Source of the DNA: DASXUG01 sp036504995 | Lineage (GTDB): Bacteria > Pseudomonadota > Gammaproteobacteria > Burkholderiales > Methylophilaceae | DNA length: 64,000 nt | Assembly (NCBI GenBank): GCA_036504995.1 | Contig: DASXUG010000010.1 | Coordinates: forward strand, 113,940 to 177,939 | Direction: 5' to 3' | In this document: piece by piece, positions 58,001-64,000 of the stretch | Numbering within the stretch: the first letter of the stretch is position 1 | Layout of the letters: the number at the start of each line of letters is the position of its first letter | Program-made: the position numbers and the translations under genes | The notes under the pieces: model-generated | What the model saw: only the letters and a program-made list of their open reading frames with translations | What the model was told of the DNA's origin: nothing | The model's database searches: none

Positions 58001-58660
58001 ATGACTCGCCTTTCAGTGATGTATGTGCTCTACGCGCTATGCGCCGCGCTTGTTTCATCAAAAATAGAAGCCACTGACTTTACAAAACTTGCCACCCTTG
58101 CCCAGCAACGTTATGGGGAAAACGCACGCAACTCGATTATTGAGTTGCAAACACTTGTAAAATCACTAAAGAATGCAAGTGACACTGAAAAGCTCACCCG
58201 TATTAATACTTTTTTTAATAATAAAATTCACTATGAAGAAGATAGTATGGTCTGGGGTGAGGCGGATTACTGGGCAACCCCGCTCGAGGCTATAGGCAGG
58301 GGTTACGGGGACTGCGAAGATTACACTATTGCTAAATATGTGTTTTTGAAAGCACTTAAAATTCCTGAAGACAAGCTTAAGCTCACCTATGTTAAAGCCC
58401 ATATAGAGAGCGCAGATAGCGATGTAGCGCACATGGTTTTAAGTTATTATGCTACGCCAACAGCCGAGCCTTTAATTCTGGATAGTTTGATTACAGAGAT
58501 AAAGCCTGCTTCGCAGCGTACCGATTTAAGCCCTATTTTTAGCTTTAATAGCCAAGGTTTATGGACTGGAGCAGCAAACAAACCCTTAAATGGTGGGCTG
58601 AACAGCCTTTCTCGCTGGCGCAGCGTATTATTACGCATTCAAGCAGATGGTATTGAATAG
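58001..58660 (+). CDS. lapG: Periplasmic calcium-dependent cysteine protease LapG
   Basis: A transglutaminase-like cysteine protease (family C93) that cuts the N-terminal region of the giant adhesin and releases it. The catalytic triad is visible as C in G-Y-G-D-C-E-D-Y-T-I-A-K-Y, H in V-A-H-M-V-L-S-Y-Y and D in L-I-L-D-S-L-I. The motif V-W-G-E-A-D-Y-W-A-T-P-L-E-A-I and the ending L-S-R-W-R-S-V-L-L-R-I-Q-A closely follow Pseudomonas LapG. The N-terminus is a signal peptide or anchor. I use the ATG at 58001; a TTG at 57971 would add ten residues. lapD follows 76 bp downstream. Confidence 0.95.
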   Translation: MTRLSVMYVLYALCAALVSSKIEATDFTKLATLAQQRYGENARNSIIELQTLVKSLKNASDTEKLTRINTFFNNKIHYEEDSMVWGEADYWATPLEAIGRGYGDCEDYTIAKYVFLKALKIPEDKLKLTYVKAHIESADSDVAHMVLSYYATPTAEPLILDSLITEIKPASQRTDLSPIFSFNSQGLWTGAANKPLNGGLNSLSRWRSVLLRIQADGIE

Positions 58661-58736
58661 ATGTGTTTAACAACAGATAAAGGTAGTATGCCGATACACT
58701 ACCAAGCAATTGTAGATATTGAAAATAGGGGTATTC

Positions 58737-60653
58737 ATGTCACTCATTAAACAACTATGGATGGCGATCATCATCCTGATGACTTTAGCATTTAGCGCCA
58801 GCTTTATCGTCAATACTATCACCAGCAGACACTACCTTGCGCAGCAGCTAGAAACCAAAAATACTGACAATGCAGTTTCCCTAGCATTGTCCATCTCACA
58901 AATGCCCAAAGATCCAATAGCCATTGATCTGATGTTAGCAGCACAGTTTGATAATGGGCATTATCAATATATACGACTGGTAGACCCTAACGGCAAGCTG
59001 TTGAGTGAAAAAACCAATCCTGATTCCAGTATTAAAGTTCCGCAGTGGTTTATGACACTGCTTAATATTCACGTACCTGCTGGTGTTGCACAAATTCAGG
59101 ACGGATGGAAACAATATGGCACGTTATCAATAGTGACTGACCCCCGCTTTGCCTATCAAGAGCTATGGCAAGGTACTTTAATGATGTTGTTTTGGACGAT
59201 AGCTATTGGCATTGGCTGCGGCATTGTTGGTTCAATTATTTTAAAAGTAATTTTGAACCCCCTCAAACAAATGGCAGCGATGACACAAGCCATTGCAAAT
59301 AAGAATTTTGTCACGATTAATGAGCCAAAAACCCTGGAGCTTAAATCACTCGCTCGCGCTATGAACCAACTATCAGCACGCATTAAAGAAATGTTTGTTG
59401 ATCAGGCACAACTACTAGAAGAGTTACGTTTAGAGGCCAACCATGACCCTGTTTCTGGGCTCATGAATCGACGCTACTTCAGTAGCCGAGTTGCGGCATA
59501 TATTTCAAATGAAGAAACCTTTAGCAGCGGCCTATTGGTGATTACACGTATCTCTAACCTTGCTCAAGTTAATCTCACTTTGGGCAATACTCAAACGGAT
59601 GCGCTTATTAATCGTATCGGCGTGGCGATGAACGCCTTATGTGAGCAAAATACCGCTTTAGTTGCAGGTCGTTTAACGGGAGCTGATTTTGCAATATTTT
59701 CAAGTAGACCCACGAATCAAGAAACCTTATGCAGCCAAATTAAGGCCGCCACCCTGCAAGCCGCAAACCTTGCAGAAGGACAACTCGCTTTAGAACTACA
59801 TGCCAGCTCCACCGAAGTCAATAAAACAGACCAGCTTGAGGGGCTTAAAAAGCTTATCTCCGTTATTCGAAGCAAAACTAGCCCGCAAGAAGTTGACATC
59901 ATGAAGCTGATTAACTTTAATGATATGGCGAAGTACGAAGATAGCACCGAAATCCAATGGCGTAAAATGCTCACTACGGCGATTGCAGAAAGACGTATTC
60001 AATTAGCCGCCTTCCCCGTCAAGACCAAACTAAATCAACTTGTGCATCAAGAAAGCCCTGTGCGATTGCAGCTCGAAATGAATGGTGCATGGCGAACTGC
60101 TGCAGAATTCATCCCATGGGCGATTGAACTAGATTTGATTACCAGCATAGACGACTTGGTAGTTGATCTTGCGATCAACGCGCTTAAAACTGGCAGTGCA
60201 CCTATTGGGCTCAACGTCTCCACACGCGGCATGTGTAATCCCGCTTATATTCATAGACTAAGCTCACTGCTCAAAGCACAAGCACCAGCTATTACTCATA
60301 ATCTTTGGCTTGAAGTACCTGAAAGTGGCGTATTCTCTGAACTTGAAAACTTTAAATTATTTTGCTCCACCCTAAAACCATTGGGCTGCAAAATTGGTAT
60401 AAAACATGTAGGTTCGCAAATAGCACGCTTAGGTGAATTGCATGATTTACACTTAGACTATATCAAGATTGACGCATCTATTATTCGCGGCATAGACCAT
60501 AACACAGGCAATAAAGCGTTCTTAAAAGGTATCTGTTTAATTGCTCACTCAATCAACTTAATGACGATTGCCGAGGGCGTGCAGACAGAACTTGAGATGG
60601 CGGCACTTCCAGAGCTGGGGATTGATGCGATGACTGGACCAGCCGTTAAGTGA
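58737..60653 (+). CDS. lapD: c-di-GMP receptor LapD (degenerate GGDEF-EAL)
   Basis: A 638-residue inner membrane protein. M-S-L-I-K-Q-L-W starts the family; I use ATG 58737. It has a periplasmic LapD_MoxY-like output domain between two spans (about 6-25 and 150-172), HAMP to about 225, then a degenerate GGDEF domain (N-H-D-P-V-S-G-L-M-N-R-R, with T-G-A-D-F in place of G-G-D-E-F) and an EAL-like domain without the catalytic E-A-L (Q-L-E-M-N-G, L-D-Y-I-K-I-D-A-S-I-I-R). Loss of both enzyme sites marks LapD as a sensor: with c-di-GMP bound it holds LapG away from the adhesin. Confidence 0.95.
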   Translation: MSLIKQLWMAIIILMTLAFSASFIVNTITSRHYLAQQLETKNTDNAVSLALSISQMPKDPIAIDLMLAAQFDNGHYQYIRLVDPNGKLLSEKTNPDSSIKVPQWFMTLLNIHVPAGVAQIQDGWKQYGTLSIVTDPRFAYQELWQGTLMMLFWTIAIGIGCGIVGSIILKVILNPLKQMAAMTQAIANKNFVTINEPKTLELKSLARAMNQLSARIKEMFVDQAQLLEELRLEANHDPVSGLMNRRYFSSRVAAYISNEETFSSGLLVITRISNLAQVNLTLGNTQTDALINRIGVAMNALCEQNTALVAGRLTGADFAIFSSRPTNQETLCSQIKAATLQAANLAEGQLALELHASSTEVNKTDQLEGLKKLISVIRSKTSPQEVDIMKLINFNDMAKYEDSTEIQWRKMLTTAIAERRIQLAAFPVKTKLNQLVHQESPVRLQLEMNGAWRTAAEFIPWAIELDLITSIDDLVVDLAINALKTGSAPIGLNVSTRGMCNPAYIHRLSSLLKAQAPAITHNLWLEVPESGVFSELENFKLFCSTLKPLGCKIGIKHVGSQIARLGELHDLHLDYIKIDASIIRGIDHNTGNKAFLKGICLIAHSINLMTIAEGVQTELEMAALPELGIDAMTGPAVK

Positions 60654-60709
60654 TCACTCGATAGAAAAAGTGATTGGTTTATGGCTAACATAAGTCCAAA
60701 TTAGACGCG

Positions 60710-61036
60710 TTAGATCAGAATATCGTCATCTAATAGGTTGAGTTGCTTGCTCTTCATGCGCAAACCTTGACGTTGGATTAAGCGTTTTTGGGCAGCCTCA
60801 GGGAAATCCGTAAAGTGGATCACATCACGATCAATCAATAGTGAAATTAAATCTTCTAACACGCGCGCTAGTTCAATATCGCTTTTTCTAAACATGCTTT
60901 GAGCGCTTAATTGTGTCTCCAAAAAACCCAAATAATCTTCATCAGAATCTGGAACTTGAAGCCAGCCATTGGCTTGGTTCTCAACCACGCTTGCCGCAAC
61001 TACTTTGCCTGTTGCATCTTTTAATATATATACCAT
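60710..61036 (-). CDS. Small conserved protein of unknown function
   Basis: A 108-residue protein between lapD and the adhesin. It starts V-Y-I-L-K-D-A-T-G-K-V and contains S-D-I-E-L-A-R-V-L-E-D-L-I-S-L-L-I-D-R-D-V-I and F-T-D-F-P-E-A-A-Q-K-R-L. Related proteins in Pseudomonas are misleadingly labelled tryptophan-synthase-beta-like, though I see no such fold. Its repeated place near lap-type or c-di-GMP genes is from memory and not proven. It is acidic and soluble, without a signal. Confidence 0.75.
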   Translation of the reverse strand: MVYILKDATGKVVAASVVENQANGWLQVPDSDEDYLGFLETQLSAQSMFRKSDIELARVLEDLISLLIDRDVIHFTDFPEAAQKRLIQRQGLRMKSKQLNLLDDDILI

Positions 61037-61167
61037 TTCAACTCCAAGTCATTTCATCTTCATCATATGTTAAAAGCCGATGATCTAGCCCAGCAACACA
61101 ATCATTTATCATAGGCGGCCTTTCAGCCGCCTTCTGCTGTTAATTTAAGGCATCAATTACTGGTTTC

Positions 61168-64000
61168 TTAATGATCAGTAATCAGCTTTTGCTGCGCCAA
61201 CATATTAGCAATAATTTGTGCATCAGATGACTGACCTGCGGTTAAATCAACCCCCGACAATACAACTTTCATTGTTTCTTGACCTGAACTATAAGCTCCA
61301 GAGGCAGCATGGCTATCAGAAGCAAAACCACCAGTATTGCTAATATGAACAATCGTATCATTGCCAGATTTTTCGAAATGCAGGTAATTTTGCAAGTTGC
61401 TGGAGTTTTCACCCTGTAATAAATCGCGAACATCTAATACGTTATTACCCACACCAGCATCGGTGATGGTATTGACAGTAGGCGTCCCAGCGCCACCCTG
61501 ATCGCCCAAGACAAACTTGAACACATTAGCACCTAATCCACCCGTTAATGTGTTGTTCCCCGCTCCACCATACAAAGTGTCATTGCCGTCACCAGCAATC
61601 AACGTGTCATTACCAGCGCCACCGTAAAGGGTATGGTTGCCAGCACCACTTATTAATATATCATCAGCATTACTACCATAAATGGTGTCTGTTCCATGGC
61701 TAAGGGTCATTGTTGCGGAAGCTGTGTCACCATCATTATCAGTGAGGGTATAACCAATATCTGTTTTACCAGCAGGTGTTGTAGTGCTCGCTGTTGTGAC
61801 TTGAATATTGTCTAGCAAGCCGCCTGTACTATTGGTGTCTACAGACTTAAACTCAATGCGCATCTGACTGCCAGTACCTATAACACTGTAAGAAAAATGA
61901 GTCATGTCAAGACTATGTGTATTAACAGTATCAATCACTTTACCATCAACAATCACCTGAATCGCAGAGTCTGTTCCTGAATTAGCATTTGCACGCGCTG
62001 CATAATCAAAGCTCAAGGTAACCGTATCGTTTTGGCCTGGGGTAACAAGGGTATACAGATTTCCGTCGCCTCTATAGTTTTCAATCTCTAGCACATTTCC
62101 ATAGGTGCTCGATAAACCGTATACATTACTTGGATTAATTTCCACTTTACCGCTTGGATTATCAGTAAACCAGCCCGCAGGTAGCGAGGTGTTTTGCCCA
62201 TTAGCATTGGCATCAAAAGTAGTATTAACCAAAGTGGTTGTAGCCATTGCAGGCGTAAGCGTATAGTTACCGTTATCCATATCAACTAAGAAGCTGCCTG
62301 ACGCAGTTTTCACTGTCAGTTCATGGGTATTAGCGTTATAGGTACTGTTATTGGTACCTGCCACGGTTAATGCCCCTGACTTACCATCAAAGTTATAGGT
62401 GGTTCCTTCAATAACCAAGGACTTAACAAAACCACCATCGGCACCAAAACCGCCCCCTTGCGCTAGGGTACCAGTGACTGATTTAGGTACGGTAGCCGCT
62501 AAAACGCTATCTAATTGACCAAGTTGTGTAACATGCACTGCGTTTGTGTCCGTAGCAGTTGCGCCATTGTAAGCAAGTTGATTTAGGCTGTTAGCCACAG
62601 CTTGGTCAGTCACTCCACTGCCCACACCAATAGCAAACTCGTTTACATGATTCGTTTTTAAGAACTGCTCCCAGGCAGGAATATCTGCACCTGAAATTTC
62701 TTTGCCTCTGCCAGGTTCACCATCAGAGAAGAAATAGCCAACATTCTGCGCCCCGACTAGCTTACCAGTAGCATTGAAAGCGGACTCAGTCCCAGCGACA
62801 GCTGCATCATAATTAGTGCCCCCCGCTGCCTTCAATGTTGCTAATGCCGCCTTAGCTTGACTGACAGTCATCCAGCTAGAGCTAAGTTGATTGCTTCCGT
62901 CAGAGAATGAAACAATCATAATACGTGTATCACCCAATGCCGCATATTTATCAATAAGATTACTGATAGAAGCAATCTCACTTGCCAATCTTGTTGCACC
63001 ATTCACCCCATCAGTTGTACTCATGCTGCCAGATACATCCAAGGTAAACATTAGGTTAGTGCCAGGATTAGCATCTGGTAATGCAACAACAATATTTTTT
63101 GCTACAGGCACATCATCTTCAACAGTAACAGCAATACTGCCCACCGTTGTGGCGCTACTATCAGTGGCATTTACACCAAATTTAATAGCCACACTGTCAG
63201 AAGCATTGGGAACAGGATGATCTATGGAACCAGACAATTTAACTGTATACGCACCAGTATTATCTATAGTGACACGAACGACCTCTTGACCGTTGGCAGA
63301 ACCAATCAGCGTATTGGTATCACCGCCTGTCCACGTAATAGCTGTACCGTGTGATGTGTAGGCAGTAGTCGGGGCGGTTAATGTCACCGCTTTTAGATCG
63401 CCATTCGGGTCACTAATCCCCATATTACCCACCAAGGTGGCTGTATCAGTATTCGAAGGTTTTCCATCACTACCTAAATTGCCACCTGGCAAGGCTTCTT
63501 CAGAAACCGTGCCTGTAACATTTTGGTTTTGGAATACAGGTGCTTGGTTAAGCGTGTAATTAAACTGATTACTTGGGTCGCTAACATTACCTGCCACATC
63601 TTTCGAGATAGCAGTATATTGATGTAGACCGAGGTTAATTGGTGTACTTGGCGTGAATGTCCAATTACCTTGACCATCTACTAATGCAGTACCAATCACC
63701 TTGCCACCTTCAAGGATGCTAACAGTGCTGTTAGCTTCTGCTGTCCCTTTGAGCGTAGGGGTTGCGTCATCCGCAATACTACCGCTAGGTAATGTAGCTT
63801 TATCTGGGCCAAAATCATCGATAACAGAAGTAATAACTGGCTTAACTGTTGTCGTGTCAAGTTTGGCACTGTCTGTTCCTGGGGCACCGGTGTTGCCTGC
63901 TGCATCAGTGACCGTGGCGGTAACAGTGAGAGTAGCCCCTTCCGCTGGTTTGGCTACGCTGGTGTCGTAATGACCTGCCGTGATGTCGCCTGCGGTGAGT
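61168..64000 (-). CDS. Giant vWA/RTX adhesin, C-terminal part (LapA-like, 5' end outside window)
   Basis: The frame is open to the right edge of the window, so the N-terminus is missing. Before residue V-I-G-T it continues as S-G-S-I-A-D-D-A-T-P-T-L-K-G-T-A-E-A-N, an Ig-like repeat of BapA/LapA adhesins. Then follow Ig-like and Calx-like segments, a vWA domain with the metal site L-D-V-S-G-S-M-S (near 63030) and a cluster of calcium-binding RTX nonapeptides G-G-A-G-N-D-T-L (about 61530-61690), and a C-terminal type I secretion signal. This is the standard end of LapA/BapA-type surface adhesins. Its release by LapG and export through the TolC-like channel fit the neighbours. The LapG cleavage site would be beyond the window. 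Confidence 0.93.
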   Translation of the reverse strand, partial: LTAGDITAGHYDTSVAKPAEGATLTVTATVTDAAGNTGAPGTDSAKLDTTTVKPVITSVIDDFGPDKATLPSGSIADDATPTLKGTAEANSTVSILEGGKVIGTALVDGQGNWTFTPSTPINLGLHQYTAISKDVAGNVSDPSNQFNYTLNQAPVFQNQNVTGTVSEEALPGGNLGSDGKPSNTDTATLVGNMGISDPNGDLKAVTLTAPTTAYTSHGTAITWTGGDTNTLIGSANGQEVVRVTIDNTGAYTVKLSGSIDHPVPNASDSVAIKFGVNATDSSATTVGSIAVTVEDDVPVAKNIVVALPDANPGTNLMFTLDVSGSMSTTDGVNGATRLASEIASISNLIDKYAALGDTRIMIVSFSDGSNQLSSSWMTVSQAKAALATLKAAGGTNYDAAVAGTESAFNATGKLVGAQNVGYFFSDGEPGRGKEISGADIPAWEQFLKTNHVNEFAIGVGSGVTDQAVANSLNQLAYNGATATDTNAVHVTQLGQLDSVLAATVPKSVTGTLAQGGGFGADGGFVKSLVIEGTTYNFDGKSGALTVAGTNNSTYNANTHELTVKTASGSFLVDMDNGNYTLTPAMATTTLVNTTFDANANGQNTSLPAGWFTDNPSGKVEINPSNVYGLSSTYGNVLEIENYRGDGNLYTLVTPGQNDTVTLSFDYAARANANSGTDSAIQVIVDGKVIDTVNTHSLDMTHFSYSVIGTGSQMRIEFKSVDTNSTGGLLDNIQVTTASTTTPAGKTDIGYTLTDNDGDTASATMTLSHGTDTIYGSNADDILISGAGNHTLYGGAGNDTLIAGDGNDTLYGGAGNNTLTGGLGANVFKFVLGDQGGAGTPTVNTITDAGVGNNVLDVRDLLQGENSSNLQNYLHFEKSGNDTIVHISNTGGFASDSHAASGAYSSGQETMKVVLSGVDLTAGQSSDAQIIANMLAQQKLITDH

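Noticed and set aside
61530..61690. Tandem DNA repeats near the end of the adhesin
   Set aside because: They are the coding repeats of RTX calcium-binding nonapeptides, not a separate repeat element.

Overview
The window looks like the chromosome of a betaproteobacterium, most likely of the Methylophilaceae/Methylotenera type. This is an inference from gene content and order (tsaB-rimI-UDG-like, a RibBX-type ribB, a catalytically dead pyrC behind pyrB, CpxAR with a divergent Spy-like gene, the LapD/LapG adhesin control pair) and from moderate-to-low G+C. No rRNA is present, so the assignment is tentative. Most of the sequence is ordinary core genome: queA, proS, katG, TPM/LemA, tsaB/rimI, arfB, ypjD, ffh, comEC, lolCD, ribE/ribBX, yqgE-ruvX-pyrR-pyrB-pyrC', and tRNAs for Arg(ACG), Leu(CAA), Lys(UUU), Leu(UAA), plus one odd Gly-like tRNA.

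Layout. 1-749 holds an MNT-type nucleotidyltransferase/HTH gene with the decayed start of a HEPN-like partner and a dyad operator. 1.6-18.9 kb is core housekeeping. 19.05-29.59 kb is a well-delimited integrated element of about 10.5 kb in the 3' end of tRNA-Lys. It has a 49-bp direct repeat at each end, a P4-type integrase next to attR, paired TAGTAGCC repeats near both ends (candidate integrase arm sites), an HNH protein, an unknown protein, an AlpA-like HTH coupled to a two-tyrosine HUH replication initiator, and one cargo gene. The cargo is a 1574-residue protein with a PD-(D/E)xK-like N-terminus and a STAND-type P-loop NTPase, which I read as a candidate Avs-like anti-phage sensor. 29.6-34.8 kb carries an MHYT-PAS hybrid histidine kinase and an HD-GYP response regulator, followed by a decayed second copy of the tRNA-Lys 3' end. 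That pattern suggests an older tandem insertion.

35-41 kb contains membrane proteins, a CpxA/CpxR pair divergent from a Spy/CpxP-like gene with a perfect GTAAA-N5-GTAAA box between them, and a convergent pair encoding an EF-hand protein and a Ser-rich protein. 41.5-55.4 kb is a GAPDH paralogue, comEC, lolCD, riboflavin genes, a two-gene accessory pair (metallopeptidase-like plus Gly-rich repeat protein), and the overlapping pyrimidine operon.

55.7-64 kb is a Lap-type biofilm adhesion locus: a TolC-like outer membrane channel (LapE role) with an unusual C-terminal domain, the periplasmic protease LapG, the degenerate GGDEF/EAL receptor LapD, a small conserved protein, and the C-terminal part of a giant vWA/RTX adhesin that runs off the right edge. 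In the established Lap model, c-di-GMP-bound LapD sequesters LapG, which keeps the adhesin anchored in the outer membrane. The HD-GYP protein at 33.7-34.7 kb could feed that c-di-GMP pool, but this link is inference only.
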